45,122 bases of DNA from an uncultured Pelagibacteraceae bacterium (lineage in GTDB: Bacteria > Pseudomonadota > Alphaproteobacteria > Pelagibacterales > Pelagibacteraceae): the NCBI GenBank assembly GCA_902610655.1, contig CACLWL010000007.1:1-45122 (forward strand). Direction: 5' to 3'. Numbering within the stretch: the first letter of the stretch is position 1; the number at the start of each line of letters is the position of its first letter. The notes under the pieces are model-generated. The model was not told the origin of the DNA, did no database searches, and saw nothing but the letters and a program-made list of their open reading frames with translations. A program made the position numbers and the translations under genes. Positions 10,701 through 19,762 of this stretch are shown here, piece after piece.

Positions 10701-10729
10701 TATAAATATTGAATATTCAATGATTTCAA
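10701..10729 (-). promoter_or_regulatory. Predicted soxBDAG promoter with a palindrome in the spacer
   Basis: Reading the minus strand, TTGAAA (10729-10724) and TTTATA (10706-10701) are 17 bases apart, a good sigma-70-like arrangement 20 bases before the soxB start. The spacer holds a perfect 14-bp palindrome, ATTGAATATTCAAT (10708-10721), a position where a bound dimeric repressor would block polymerase. The same palindrome supplies a possible TTGAAT -35 box (10709-10714) for the divergent tRNA gene, so its symmetry may partly reflect two overlapping promoters. No regulator gene is adjacent. Confidence 0.5.
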
Positions 10730-10750
10730 GTTACACACTTACAACAAAAT

Positions 10751-10844
10751 GGTGAGGTGGGTGAGCTGGTTTAAACCAGGAGTTTGCTAAACTTCCGTAC
10801 GTTATAATGACGTACCGAGGGTTCGAATCCCTCCCTCACCGCCA
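10751..10844 (+). tRNA. tRNA-Ser (anticodon GCU)
   Basis: Class II tRNA of 94 bases including an encoded CCA. The acceptor stem GGTGAGG (10751-10757) pairs perfectly with CCTCACC (10834-10840), followed by discriminator G and CCA. The anticodon arm GGAGT-TTGCTAA-ACTTC gives anticodon GCU, which reads serine codons AGC/AGU. A long variable arm (CGTAC...GTACG) and the T arm AGGGTTCGAATCCCT are both typical of tRNA-Ser. It stands alone between two minus-strand genes and reads in the opposite direction. Confidence 0.97.
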
Positions 10845-10859
10845 TAAGATGGTACTTAT

Positions 10860-13076
10860 CTAATATAGTGGTTTATTTTTAAAAAAATCAATAATTTCAA
10901 CAGGTTTTTTTTGAACTATATAATTATAAACATTATAATTTTCTAAAACTCTTTGAACATAATTTCTTGTTTCTTTAAATTTAATCAATTCAATCCAATC
11001 AATATAATCAATTTCTTTTTTTTGCGGGTTTTTATTAATTTTTTTCCAATATCTAACCCTTTTGGGTCCAGCATTATATGCGGCAATTGCAAAAGGATAT
11101 GCACCATCGTATTCAAGAATTAAACCAGCAATATAATGGGAACCTAAATTAATATTGTATTCAGGATCAGAAGTTAATCTGGATTTTGAATATGGAAGTT
11201 TAGCTTGTTTGGCGACTACTTTTGCAGTGTAAGTCATTAATTGCATTAATCCTCTTGCACCAGCTGAACTATTAGCAGATATGTCAAACTCACTTTCCTG
11301 TCTAATTATTGATAGTATAAGAGCGCTATTTGGTATTTTTCTTCCATTAATTATTTTAGGAGTACCAATAACAGGATAATTGTAATTATTTATAAATCTT
11401 TTTTCATAGGAAGCAATTTTTGCAACTTGTATCGCAAAATCATATCTTGATATATCTGTAGCTAGTTCTGCTGCAAATGTTTCACTACCTTTAATAATAT
11501 TATCATTTGCAAGATGTCTTAAGATGAATTTTGTATATTTTGATTTATTAAGTTCGTCTAATAGATAAACTATTTTAACAATATCTTTTTCAAAAAACTT
11601 TTTTTTATAATCTTTATCAATATTTTCTTCTAATTTAAGTTCATATTTTTTGTCAGGGTAAACTTTCATAAAAGCAAGTTGACCATAATAAGTTGTTGGG
11701 AATTTAGCAGCATCTTTGTACCATTTATCGCTAGAGCTTTTATCACCAATTTTTTCATATGAACGACCAAGCCAAAATGCCCCTCTCGCTAGGCTTATAG
11801 GATAACCAACATTTGAATAAAATTTGTTAAAATGATCAATTGCTAAAATAGGATCATTTAAAAAACTCAACGCTATCCATCCACTCATCCATTCCGCAGA
11901 TGCAAACTCAGGTCCTTCTGTAAGAGCATGATTACTTGATATTTTATAAGCTAGCTCATATTTTTTCTTGTATATTAAAGATCTGGATATAATCTCTCTT
12001 TCTTTCCACCATTTGTCAGGTCTTACTAAATAATCTTTATTGTTTTTTATTTTTAGTAGAATTTCTAAGGATGAGTCCACCCGACCTCTTTTTCTTCTCC
12101 ACTTTAAACGGTCATAGTTTAATCCTGCATCGTTCTTATATTTTGCAGGAACTTTTGATATAGCCTTATCCACACCGTATGATTTACTCATAAGCAATTG
12201 CCTTGCCGTATAAAGAAGTTGCTCATTTTTTGGTAAATATCTTAACATTCTTTGTAAGTCCCAATATTTATTCTCCCATGCTAAATAATCTGCTCTTTTG
12301 ATATAATCATTTTTATCAAGGTATTTTTTATATTTTTTCCTGAAAAATCTTAAGTCGCTTTTACTTAACTTGGCTGTAATCCATCCTTTTTTAATAAATT
12401 TAACTCCTAGTTCGTAATTACCTTGAGCAATCAAGCTTTCACCGTATATCATTTCACCATAACCACTAAGTGGTTTTTCATTTTCAAATAAATTTACAAT
12501 TTTAATTGAGGAAATTCTTTCGGTTGATAGCTTATGTTCAGATAAATATCTAATTCTACCAATTCTTGGGTAGTTGGGATTGTTTAAAATGAATTGTTGG
12601 TAATCGTAAAAAGATGCTTTATTTCCTTTAGTAAGGAGATGTCTCCATTGCACAAAACTATTAATATTCTTATCTTTAGACTTCTTTGCAAGTGATAATG
12701 CTTCTGCCCATCTTCCTTTTTCAAAAGCCTCTATTGATTTCTTTGCCAGTCTAAATTTTTTTTTAGAAAAATATTTTGACTTATTTTCAGCAGTCTTAAC
12801 TGTTTTTGTTAATATTTTAGGTTTATTTTTAGGTACAATAATACCAATATTATCAATAGTTTTTTCTTTTGATGTTACTTCTACTTTTGGTGTATCTATT
12901 TTTGGTGAGGGTTTTTTAATTGGTTTTATTATATTTTTTGATAATTTTTTTTGTTCTATCTCTGCATTTAAAGTAGGTTTTTTTTTCGGTAGAACAATCT
13001 CCTCATTCGAATGACTGACATCATTATAAGAAACAAAAGAGAAAAATATGATTATTAAAAAATAAAATTTTTTCAT
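10860..13076 (-). CDS. slt: Soluble lytic murein transglycosylase (Slt family)
   Basis: Periplasmic enzyme that cleaves peptidoglycan glycan strands to 1,6-anhydromuropeptides. The 738-residue precursor opens with a signal peptide (KKFYFLIIIFFSFVSY, cleavage probably near residues 20-24), then a lysine/proline-rich linker to about residue 100, a long alpha-helical superhelix (about 105-560), and a C-terminal GEWL lysozyme-like domain. The catalytic glutamate is E594 in IIRQESEFD; GARGLMQLM and AIAAYNAGPKRV are the other family motifs. It is transcribed alone, divergently from dapA. The lysine/proline-rich N-terminal linker is longer than in E. coli Slt70 and may tether the enzyme or span the periplasm; this is inference. 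Confidence 0.95.
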   Translation of the reverse strand: MKKFYFLIIIFFSFVSYNDVSHSNEEIVLPKKKPTLNAEIEQKKLSKNIIKPIKKPSPKIDTPKVEVTSKEKTIDNIGIIVPKNKPKILTKTVKTAENKSKYFSKKKFRLAKKSIEAFEKGRWAEALSLAKKSKDKNINSFVQWRHLLTKGNKASFYDYQQFILNNPNYPRIGRIRYLSEHKLSTERISSIKIVNLFENEKPLSGYGEMIYGESLIAQGNYELGVKFIKKGWITAKLSKSDLRFFRKKYKKYLDKNDYIKRADYLAWENKYWDLQRMLRYLPKNEQLLYTARQLLMSKSYGVDKAISKVPAKYKNDAGLNYDRLKWRRKRGRVDSSLEILLKIKNNKDYLVRPDKWWKEREIISRSLIYKKKYELAYKISSNHALTEGPEFASAEWMSGWIALSFLNDPILAIDHFNKFYSNVGYPISLARGAFWLGRSYEKIGDKSSSDKWYKDAAKFPTTYYGQLAFMKVYPDKKYELKLEENIDKDYKKKFFEKDIVKIVYLLDELNKSKYTKFILRHLANDNIIKGSETFAAELATDISRYDFAIQVAKIASYEKRFINNYNYPVIGTPKIINGRKIPNSALILSIIRQESEFDISANSSAGARGLMQLMTYTAKVVAKQAKLPYSKSRLTSDPEYNINLGSHYIAGLILEYDGAYPFAIAAYNAGPKRVRYWKKINKNPQKKEIDYIDWIELIKFKETRNYVQRVLENYNVYNYIVQKKPVEIIDFFKNKPLY

Positions 13077-13082
13077 AAATTT

Positions 13083-13100
13083 TCGTATCTAATTATACGA
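13083..13100. promoter_or_regulatory. Small inverted repeat in the slt/dapA divergent intergenic region
   Basis: TCGTAT and ATACGA form 6-base arms around a 6-base spacer in the 44-base gap between the two divergent genes. On the minus strand it includes TATAAT, a possible -10 box for slt. It could be an operator, but short AT-rich palindromes are common here by chance. Confidence 0.25.
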
Positions 13101-13106
13101 TATATA

Positions 13107-13115
13107 TGCTATAAG
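13107..13115 (+). promoter_or_regulatory. Extended -10 box of dapA (leaderless promoter)
   Basis: TGC-TATAAG ends five bases before the dapA ATG. With a transcription start normally about 6-8 bases after the -10 box, the mRNA would begin at or next to the ATG. No Shine-Dalgarno sequence is present in front of dapA. The same TGN-TATAAG element occurs at the same distance before rsh and argC. Confidence 0.55.
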
Positions 13116-13120
13116 TATTT

Positions 13121-14005
13121 ATGTTCAAAGGTTCAAATGTTGCTTTAATTACCCCATTTAAGGATAATAAACTCGATATAGATGCTTATATAAAACTTAT
13201 TCATTTTCATCTTGATAATGGAACTAATGGGTTAGTACCAGCCGGCACCACTGGTGAGTCACCTACATTGAGTCATGATGAACATGAAAAAGTTATTGAG
13301 TTATGTATTCGAGAAAGCAAGGGAAAAATACCAGTTATAGCAGGTACAGGTTCTAATTCAACTTCTGAAGCTATATCGTTAACAAAACATGCTGAAAAAG
13401 TTGGAGCTGATGGAGCACTAGTGGTTACACCTTACTATAACAAACCTACACAGGAAGGTTTGTATCAACACTATAAAGCTATCAATGATAATACAAATTT
13501 GCCAATTATAATTTACAATATTCCTAGCAGATGTGTGATTGACATGTCAGTTGATACGATGGCTAGACTGTTTGAATTAAAAAATATAGTTGGAGTCAAA
13601 GACGCAACTGGTGATCCTGAAAGAATATCTGATACTTTAAAAAAACTTGGACCTGAGTTTATTCAATTAACAGGAGAAGATGGATTTGCTTATGAATTTA
13701 ATAAAAGAGGAGGAGTTGGAATTATTTCAGTTACAGCTAATATTGCCCCCAAACTTTGCTCTGACTTTCAAAAATATTCAAAGTCAAAAACTGATAATGA
13801 AATTAAAGAGGCAGAAAGAATTGATCAAATTTTACAACCTTTGCATAAATCTTTATTTATTGAAAGTAATCCCGCCCCAGTAAAATTTGCTGCAAAACTT
13901 TTAGGTCTATGTGGTGATGAAATAAGATTGCCTTTAGTTAAAGTAAAAAAAGAAACTGAAGATAAAGTTAAAGAAACTCTATCATCAGCAAAACTTATAG
14001 CTTAG
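13121..14005 (+). CDS. dapA: 4-hydroxy-tetrahydrodipicolinate synthase
   Basis: First committed step of lysine and diaminopimelate synthesis: condenses pyruvate with aspartate semialdehyde. The 294-residue TIM-barrel protein shows the full active site: AGTTGES (T43, T44), the tyrosine in IYNIPSR (Y132), and the Schiff-base lysine K160 in GVKDATGD. It heads a ten-gene co-directional run and its stop overlaps the smpB start by one base. The product also feeds peptidoglycan, in keeping with the divergent lytic transglycosylase gene next door, although that pairing may be accidental. Confidence 0.97.
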   Translation: MFKGSNVALITPFKDNKLDIDAYIKLIHFHLDNGTNGLVPAGTTGESPTLSHDEHEKVIELCIRESKGKIPVIAGTGSNSTSEAISLTKHAEKVGADGALVVTPYYNKPTQEGLYQHYKAINDNTNLPIIIYNIPSRCVIDMSVDTMARLFELKNIVGVKDATGDPERISDTLKKLGPEFIQLTGEDGFAYEFNKRGGVGIISVTANIAPKLCSDFQKYSKSKTDNEIKEAERIDQILQPLHKSLFIESNPAPVKFAAKLLGLCGDEIRLPLVKVKKETEDKVKETLSSAKLIA

Positions 14006-14475
14006 TGAAGCAAAAAACTAATTCTGGTTTAAAAATTATCTCTCTTAATAGAAAGGCTAGTTTTAATTTCTTTTTTGAAAATATTTATGAGGCAGGTATA
14101 GTTTTAAAAGGCTCAGAGATTAAATCAATTAGAGCAGGTAAAGCTAATATTTCTGACGCCTACGCTATTGAACGAGAAGGGGAGATAGTTCTAATTAATT
14201 CTAATATTGCATCATATAAACAAGCAAGCTTTTCTGATCATAATCCTTATGATGATAGAAAACTTTTATTAAATAAAAAAGAAATTAACAAACTTATCGG
14301 TAAGATTAATAGAGAAGGTTTCACTCTTATTCCAACAAAGTTATACCTAAAAAAAGGTAAAGCTAAAATTGAAATAGCGGTAGCAAAAGGGAAGAAAAAA
14401 TATGACAAAAGACAAACTAAAAAAACTAGAGACTGGAATAGAGATAAGGCTAGATATGTTAGAAAATCGAGTTAA
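14005..14475 (+). CDS. smpB: SmpB, tmRNA-binding protein
   Basis: Partner of tmRNA in rescuing stalled ribosomes (trans-translation). The 156-residue product has the family N-terminus [21 protein letters not shown]-like region, [18 protein letters not shown] and the basic C-terminal tail [17 protein letters not shown] that reaches into the empty mRNA channel. It starts with GTG at 14005, overlapping the dapA stop (TAGTG). The tmRNA gene itself is not in the window. Confidence 0.97.
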   Translation: MKQKTNSGLKIISLNRKASFNFFFENIYEAGIVLKGSEIKSIRAGKANISDAYAIEREGEIVLINSNIASYKQASFSDHNPYDDRKLLLNKKEINKLIGKINREGFTLIPTKLYLKKGKAKIEIAVAKGKKKYDKRQTKKTRDWNRDKARYVRKSS

Positions 14476-14965
14476 GCCTGTATTTCTTGCTATAGGATCA
14501 AATCTAGGTAATAAAAAATTAAATATTGAAAAGGCTAAATTTAAACTGTGCTTAAATGATAATATTAAAATTTTAAGTTGTTCAAGTTTTTATAAAACTC
14601 CGTCTTGGCCAAATAAAAAAAATCCTTTTTTTTTGAATGTAGTAATTAAATGTAATACCAATCTAATTCCAAGAGAACTCCTTAAAATTATTAAAAAAAT
14701 AGAACGCGACATAGGTAGAATTCCATCTTACAAAAATGCACCAAGAGTTTGTGATATAGATATTATTGATTTTTCGCAAAAAGATACAGTTTTTAAAGAT
14801 ATAGACTTGATTTTACCTCATCCGAGATTAGAAAATAGAAGTTTTGTTTTATTACCTTTATATGAAATTGATAAGCAATGGTGTAACCCTTCAAATAATA
14901 AAAAAGTAGTAGAATTATTAAGCAATCTACCAAGTGATACCTTAAGAACTATTAAATTTTTTTAA
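14456..14965 (+). CDS. folK: HPPK, 6-hydroxymethyl-7,8-dihydropterin pyrophosphokinase
   Basis: Transfers pyrophosphate from ATP to hydroxymethyl-dihydropterin in folate synthesis. Family motifs are present: [15 protein letters not shown] at the start, a central [28 protein letters not shown] with the metal-binding DID, and [16 protein letters not shown]. From ATG 14456 it is 169 residues, a normal HPPK length. A longer frame begins at 14402 but its extra codons are inside smpB and do not resemble HPPK, so the internal ATG, overlapping smpB by 20 bases, is preferred. The folate made here is the acceptor for the sarcosine oxidase and GlyA reactions. Confidence 0.93.
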   Translation: MLENRVKPVFLAIGSNLGNKKLNIEKAKFKLCLNDNIKILSCSSFYKTPSWPNKKNPFFLNVVIKCNTNLIPRELLKIIKKIERDIGRIPSYKNAPRVCDIDIIDFSQKDTVFKDIDLILPHPRLENRSFVLLPLYEIDKQWCNPSNNKKVVELLSNLPSDTLRTIKFF

Positions 14966-14970
14966 TTTCA

Positions 14971-14979
14971 TGATATAAG
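14971..14979 (+). promoter_or_regulatory. Extended -10 box of rsh (internal operon promoter)
   Basis: TGA-TATAAG ends five bases before the rsh ATG and lies between folK and rsh. It gives the stringent-response gene a likely promoter of its own inside the dapA run, with an mRNA that would start at or very near the ATG. No Shine-Dalgarno sequence is visible. Confidence 0.55.
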
Positions 14980-14984
14980 TAACT

Positions 14985-16730
14985 ATGCTCAATTCTGACG
15001 ATTTAATAAATAAAGTAAAATCGTATAATAAATTTTTAAACCCTGATACGTTAGATAAAGCATATAATTTTGCACTTAAAGCTCATGAAAAACAAAAAAG
15101 AGATGAAGGATCACCTTATATTATTCATCCAGTAGCTGTAGCCAATATACTAACTGAACTAAAACTTGATAGCGCAACTATTGCGACAGGATTATTGCAC
15201 GATACAATTGAAGATACTCATGCAACATATAAAACAATTGAAAAAGAATTTGGAAAAGAGGTTGCAGATTTAGTTGATGGAGTTACTAAAATTTCTGCAT
15301 ATGAAAATCAAGCAGCATCAGACTCTAAAGCTGAAAATTTTAGAAAATTAATCTTAGCAACATCTAAAGATATTAGAGTGTTATTGGTAAAATTAGCAGA
15401 TAGACTTCATAACATGCGAACTATTCAATTTGTGAAAAATAAAGACAAACAAATTAGAAAAGCAAAAGAAACAATGGAAGTTTATGCACCCTTAGCTGAT
15501 AGAATGGGCATGAATAGAATAAGAGATGAATTAGAAGATTTATCGTTTCAAGTTTTAAATCCAAGCGCAAGAAAAATGATTAAAAATCGACTTGATCAGA
15601 TAAAAGAAAATAATTTAAACAACTTTAACAATATATCTGAAGATTTTAAAAATTTACTGAAATCCAATGAAGTTGAAGCAAAAATTTATGGAAGAGAAAA
15701 AACGTCATTTTCGATATGGAGAAAGATACAGCAAAAAAGAATTTCCTTAGAGCAAATTACAGATATAATTGGATTTAGAATTATCTTAGATAATATTCCA
15801 TCATGTTATAAAGCACTAGGAATACTTCACAGCAAGTGGAACTGTATTCCGGGACGCTTTAAAGATTATATATCATCACCTAAAATAAATAAATATCAAT
15901 CATTACATACAGCTATTATAGGACCAAACAATCGACCTATTGAAATTCAATTAAGAACAATGCAAATGCATGAATTTGCCCAAAGAGGGATAGCTTCTCA
16001 TTGGAAATACAAGTCATCAGAAAAATTTAATTCATTAACGTGGAAGGAATATGACTGGTTAGCGGATTTAGTAGAGATCATAGACAGAAACGAAAATCCA
16101 GAAGATTATTATGAATTTACAAAACTGCAAATGTTTCAAGAAAATGTTTTTTGTTTTACTCCAAAAGGTTCAGTTATTAAACTACCAAAAAATGCTACAC
16201 CTATTGACTTTGCGTATGCTGTTCACACTCAAGTTGGCGACACAGCAGTTAATTGTGAAATAAATGGAAGAGAAAGCCCACTTCAATCTATTTTAGCTAA
16301 TGGTGATGTAGTTAAAATTATTACTTCAAAAAAAATTTCGCCCTCTCTTCATTGGTTGACATCCACAAAGACTGGTAAAGCAAGAGCAGCAATTAGAAGA
16401 TACTGGGAATATCGAGATAGCCACAAGCTAACAAAAAAGAAAATATATAATACTAGGTTGTGGATTTCATTACCAGATAAACCTGGTAAGTTGGGTGAAG
16501 TTACTTCTCTTATTGGAGAAAATAATCTTAACATCTCTAGTGTAGAAATGATTGAAAAAACTAAACAAAGTATAAATTTCCAATTTAATTTAATAATTGG
16601 AGATCTCAAAAACTTTACAAAACTTATAAGTGAGTTAAAACAGAAAGAATATAATTTTAAAATTATTAGACATAAAGACAAAAAATATGCTTTCTTACAA
16701 AAAATCCTTAGCGGTTTTAAAAAAAACTAA
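14985..16730 (+). CDS. RelA/SpoT homologue, bifunctional (p)ppGpp synthetase/hydrolase, shortened
   Basis: Stringent-response enzyme of the long RSH type that makes and degrades (p)ppGpp. The HD hydrolase domain (about 25-155) keeps GLLHDTIEDT (H72, D73) and KLADRLHNMRT; the synthetase domain (about 230-345) keeps GREKTSFSIWRK, DIIGFRII, YQSLHTA and EIQLRT, so both activities look intact. A TGS domain follows (VFCFTPKGSVIKLPKNA, about 387-449), then only about 38 residues (WLTSTKTGKARAAIRRYW) before a C-terminal ACT domain (about 488-565). Ordinary long RSH proteins are above 700 residues and carry a helical plus zinc-finger/RIS module between TGS and ACT; that module is missing here in a 581-residue protein. 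The last 44 bases overlap pyrE. Confidence 0.93.
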   Translation: MLNSDDLINKVKSYNKFLNPDTLDKAYNFALKAHEKQKRDEGSPYIIHPVAVANILTELKLDSATIATGLLHDTIEDTHATYKTIEKEFGKEVADLVDGVTKISAYENQAASDSKAENFRKLILATSKDIRVLLVKLADRLHNMRTIQFVKNKDKQIRKAKETMEVYAPLADRMGMNRIRDELEDLSFQVLNPSARKMIKNRLDQIKENNLNNFNNISEDFKNLLKSNEVEAKIYGREKTSFSIWRKIQQKRISLEQITDIIGFRIILDNIPSCYKALGILHSKWNCIPGRFKDYISSPKINKYQSLHTAIIGPNNRPIEIQLRTMQMHEFAQRGIASHWKYKSSEKFNSLTWKEYDWLADLVEIIDRNENPEDYYEFTKLQMFQENVFCFTPKGSVIKLPKNATPIDFAYAVHTQVGDTAVNCEINGRESPLQSILANGDVVKIITSKKISPSLHWLTSTKTGKARAAIRRYWEYRDSHKLTKKKIYNTRLWISLPDKPGKLGEVTSLIGENNLNISSVEMIEKTKQSINFQFNLIIGDLKNFTKLISELKQKEYNFKIIRHKDKKYAFLQKILSGFKKN

Positions 16731-17274
16731 TGCTCTTCTCGAAGGACATTTTGTTTTATCATCTGGTTTACACTCAAACAAGTATATACAATGCGCAAAA
16801 CTGTTAAGTTTTCCCAATATCTCAAAAAAAATTTGTCATTCCTTAGGAAAAAAAATTAAAAGAAAAATTAAAAAAATTGATTTAATTTTGTCTCCTGCTA
16901 TGGGTGGTATTATTATTGGATATGAGATTGGTAGAATTTTAAATAAAGAAACTATTTTTTGTGAAAGAGTTAATAAAAAATTTGTTTTAAGAAGAGGTTT
17001 TAAAATAAAAAAAAATTCAAATGTTCTTATAGTTGAGGATGTTATTACAACAGGTAAATCAAGCCTTGAATGTGTTAATCTTATAAAGAAAGCAAAAGCT
17101 AAACTAGTAGGCTTTGCCTGTATTATTGACAGATCTAATAAAAAAAATTTGAAAATTAAAAACAAACCATTAATTTCCCAATTAAAAATAGAGGCTGATA
17201 TTTTTCATCGTAAAAAACTTCCCCTATCTTTAAAAAAAATTCCCATAACAAGTCCTGGTAGTCGAAGAGTATAA
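16687..17274 (+). CDS. pyrE: Orotate phosphoribosyltransferase
   Basis: Converts orotate and PRPP to OMP in pyrimidine synthesis. The 195-residue product shows the PRPP-binding loop VLIVEDVITTGKSS and an upstream LSPAMGGIIIGYEIGR stretch typical of the family; FVLSSGLHSNKYIQC is the N-terminal substrate region. The ATG at 16687 lies inside rsh, giving a 44-base overlap, and the stop overlaps the pdxJ start (TAATG). Very lysine-rich, like its neighbours. Confidence 0.95.
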   Translation: MLSYKKSLAVLKKTNALLEGHFVLSSGLHSNKYIQCAKLLSFPNISKKICHSLGKKIKRKIKKIDLILSPAMGGIIIGYEIGRILNKETIFCERVNKKFVLRRGFKIKKNSNVLIVEDVITTGKSSLECVNLIKKAKAKLVGFACIIDRSNKKNLKIKNKPLISQLKIEADIFHRKKLPLSLKKIPITSPGSRRV

Positions 17275-17990
17275 TGCAAAGACTTGGTATAAATATAGAT
17301 CATATTGCAACAATACGTAATGCTAGAGGTGAAGGACATCCAAATATTTTAAAGGCTGCTATGGAGGTTATGAAAATGGGTGCCGACTCAATTACAATAC
17401 ATTTGCGAGAGGATAGAAGACATATAAATGATAAAGATCTAGTTGATTTATCTAAAATAAAAAAAATTCCCATTAATTTAGAATTAGCTAATAATATAAA
17501 AATAATTAATCTAGCAATCAAATGTAAACCAAACTTTATTTGTGTAGTTCCAGAAAAAAGAAATGAAGTTACAACAGAAGGTGGATTAGACCTTAAAAAA
17601 AATAAAAATAAAATTAAAAAAATTATAAATTTATTTAATAAAAATAATATTAGAACAAGTTTATTTATAAATCCTAGTATTGAAGATATAAGATTATCCA
17701 AATCTATTAATAGTAAATGTGTAGAAATTCATACGGGTAAATTCTCTAGATTGGTAAGAGCAAATAAAAATTATAATAATGAGCTAAAAAAAATTAAAAA
17801 ATGTTCAAAATATGCAAATTTATTAGGAATAGATGTACATGCTGGTCACGGTCTAGATTATAAAAGCGCTCGTCTTTTATCAAACATAAAAGAAATATCA
17901 GAATTTAATATTGGTCATTTTATAATAGGAGAGTCAATTTTTGATGGTTTAAAAAAAGTAATTAAAAAGTTTAAAAAGATCTGCAAATAA
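17274..17990 (+). CDS. pdxJ: Pyridoxine 5'-phosphate synthase
   Basis: Closes the ring of vitamin B6 from 1-deoxyxylulose 5-phosphate and 3-amino-1-hydroxyacetone phosphate. The 238-residue TIM-barrel product begins LGINIDHIATIRNARGEG, a signature of PdxJ, and carries ITIHLREDRRHI, LELAN and GIDVHAGHGLDY, with IGHFIIGESI near the end. It shares one base with pyrE upstream and one base with acpS downstream. The pdxJ-acpS-lepB-rnc order is widely conserved in proteobacteria. Confidence 0.97.
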   Translation: MQRLGINIDHIATIRNARGEGHPNILKAAMEVMKMGADSITIHLREDRRHINDKDLVDLSKIKKIPINLELANNIKIINLAIKCKPNFICVVPEKRNEVTTEGGLDLKKNKNKIKKIINLFNKNNIRTSLFINPSIEDIRLSKSINSKCVEIHTGKFSRLVRANKNYNNELKKIKKCSKYANLLGIDVHAGHGLDYKSARLLSNIKEISEFNIGHFIIGESIFDGLKKVIKKFKKICK

Positions 17991-18376
17991 TGGAAATTAT
18001 AGGAAATGGTGTTGATATAATACAAAACTCCAGAATTAAAAAGTTAATCAGAAATAAAAAATTTATTTTAAGAGTTTTCTCAAAAAATGAAATCAATGAA
18101 TCAAAAAAAACAAAAAATAAAGCTAATTTTTTTGCAAAAAGATTTGCTGCTAAAGAAGCATTTGTTAAATCTATTGGTTTGGGTTTTAGAAAAGGAATTA
18201 ATCTAAAAGATATATATGTCCGTAAAGATAAACTTGGCAAACCAAATATAGTATTAAATAATAAAGTTAAAAAAATCTTAAGTAAAAAATTTAGCTCAAA
18301 CCGTTTAAAAATTTTCCTTTCATTATCTGATGAAAAAGATTACTCAATTGCATATGTTATTTTAAACAAAAAATGA
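17990..18376 (+). CDS. acpS: Holo-[acyl-carrier-protein] synthase
   Basis: Attaches 4'-phosphopantetheine from CoA to acyl carrier protein. The 128-residue product has the two family motifs: GNGVDIIQNSRI with the metal-binding aspartate, and FAKRFAAKEAFVKSIGLG with the catalytic region. The C-terminus LKIFLSLSDEKDYSIAYVI matches the usual HLSLSHE-type ending, here with SD replacing SH/E residues. It overlaps lepB by four bases (ATGA). Confidence 0.95.
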   Translation: MEIIGNGVDIIQNSRIKKLIRNKKFILRVFSKNEINESKKTKNKANFFAKRFAAKEAFVKSIGLGFRKGINLKDIYVRKDKLGKPNIVLNNKVKKILSKKFSSNRLKIFLSLSDEKDYSIAYVILNKK

Positions 18377-19098
18377 AAAAAATTATTTCTGAAAATTTAA
18401 AAACTTTATTATATGCACTCTTTATTGCTTTAATTATTAGATCAGTTTTTGTTCAACCTTTTTATATACCTTCCTCTTCAATGGAACCAAATTTACTGGT
18501 TGGCGATAGATTATTTGTTACAAAATATAGCTATGGTTATAGTAGGCATTCTTTTCCTTTTAGTCCTCCGTTATTTAAAAATAGAATATTTAATAAATTA
18601 CCTGAAAAAGGTGATGTTATAGTATTCAAGACACCTGCGGATAATAGAACAGATTATATTAAAAGATTAGTAGGCTTACCTGGAGATACAATTCAATTTA
18701 TAGATGGTCTATTATTTATAAATGATCTTGAGGTTCTAAAGGATTTAAAATCAAAAAAAGATGAAATTTTTTGTGGAGATAATTTAATTGATGTGAACAC
18801 GTTTAAAGAGAAAATATTGGACAAGGAATTTATAACCGTATACGGAAAACATTACAGTTTTCAAAATTCAGAAAAATTTATTGTGCCTGAAAAACATTAT
18901 TTTTTTTTAGGTGATAATCGTGATTGTTCAAAAGATAGTAGATTTTTATCTAGCGTAGGTTACGTTCATGAAAATAACTTAGTAGGTAAGGCACAATTCA
19001 TTTTTTTTTCATCAAATAGTAGAAAAGGAAGTATATTTGAAATATGGCGGTGGCATGAATTAATTAGGTTTAATAGATTTTTTAAAAAAATTACTTAA
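18373..19098 (+). CDS. lepB: Signal peptidase I
   Basis: Membrane-bound protease that removes signal peptides from exported proteins. The 241-residue product has one N-terminal membrane segment (about 10-28), the catalytic serine S36 in PSSSMEPNLLVGDRLFV, the general-base lysine K97 in DYIKRLVGLPGD, and the box E motif FFLGDNRDCSKDSR. It overlaps acpS by four bases and ends one base before rnc. It would process precursors such as Slt in this window. Confidence 0.97.
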   Translation: MKKIISENLKTLLYALFIALIIRSVFVQPFYIPSSSMEPNLLVGDRLFVTKYSYGYSRHSFPFSPPLFKNRIFNKLPEKGDVIVFKTPADNRTDYIKRLVGLPGDTIQFIDGLLFINDLEVLKDLKSKKDEIFCGDNLIDVNTFKEKILDKEFITVYGKHYSFQNSEKFIVPEKHYFFLGDNRDCSKDSRFLSSVGYVHENNLVGKAQFIFFSSNSRKGSIFEIWRWHELIRFNRFFKKIT

Positions 19099-19099
19099 T

Positions 19100-19762
19100 A
19101 TGCAAACTGAAAAAATTGAAAAAAAATTAAAAATAAAATTTAAAAATAAAAAATTATTACACCAATCGCTTACACATAAAAGCTACAATAAAAATAATAA
19201 TAATGAAAAACTTGAATTTTTAGGAGATAGAATTCTTGGTTTTGTTATTGCGAATAGATTAATAGAACTTTACCCAAATGATAAAGAAGGTGCATTGGAT
19301 AAAAAATTGGCTTCTTTAGTAAACAAAAAAAAGTGTTTTGAGGTATGTGAGTTTTTAAATTTAAATAAATTTATTAAAACCAGTACATCTTCAACAAATA
19401 ATAATAATATTGAAACTAAAATTATTTCTGATGCATGTGAGGCAATTATAGGAGCAATTTTTTTAGATCAAGGTATTAAAGTTGCAGAGCAATTTATATT
19501 AGACTTATGGTCATCAGAATTAAAAAAATCAATTATTACTAAAATTGATGCCAAAACAAGATTGCAAGAATTTTCCCTTAAGGAATTTAAAGTATTGCCT
19601 GTTTATAGACTAATAGCAAGCAAAGGCCCAAATCATAAACCGATTTTTAAAATTAAAGTTAAAATAAAAAATACCGAGGCTGAATTTGGAATTGGGTCCT
19701 CAAAGAAAATTGCTGAACAAAATGCAGCTAATAAATTATTAAAGAAAATTGATTTGATATGA
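19100..19762 (+). CDS. rnc: Ribonuclease III
   Basis: Double-strand-specific endoribonuclease for rRNA and mRNA processing. The 220-residue product has the RNase III signature EKLEFLGDRILGFVIANRL, the second catalytic acidic pair in SDACEAIIGAIFLDQG, and a C-terminal dsRNA-binding domain starting at TRLQEFSLKEF and ending SKKIAEQNAANKLL. It overlaps recO by four bases. The era GTPase gene that commonly stands between rnc and recO is absent here. Confidence 0.97.
   Translation: MQTEKIEKKLKIKFKNKKLLHQSLTHKSYNKNNNNEKLEFLGDRILGFVIANRLIELYPNDKEGALDKKLASLVNKKKCFEVCEFLNLNKFIKTSTSSTNNNNIETKIISDACEAIIGAIFLDQGIKVAEQFILDLWSSELKKSIITKIDAKTRLQEFSLKEFKVLPVYRLIASKGPNHKPIFKIKVKIKNTEAEFGIGSSKKIAEQNAANKLLKKIDLI

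Noticed and set aside
10751-10844. tRNA-Ser as the integration site of the recombinase
   Set aside because: It is more than 33 kb from the integrase, and no duplicated tRNA 3' fragment was seen near the integrase.
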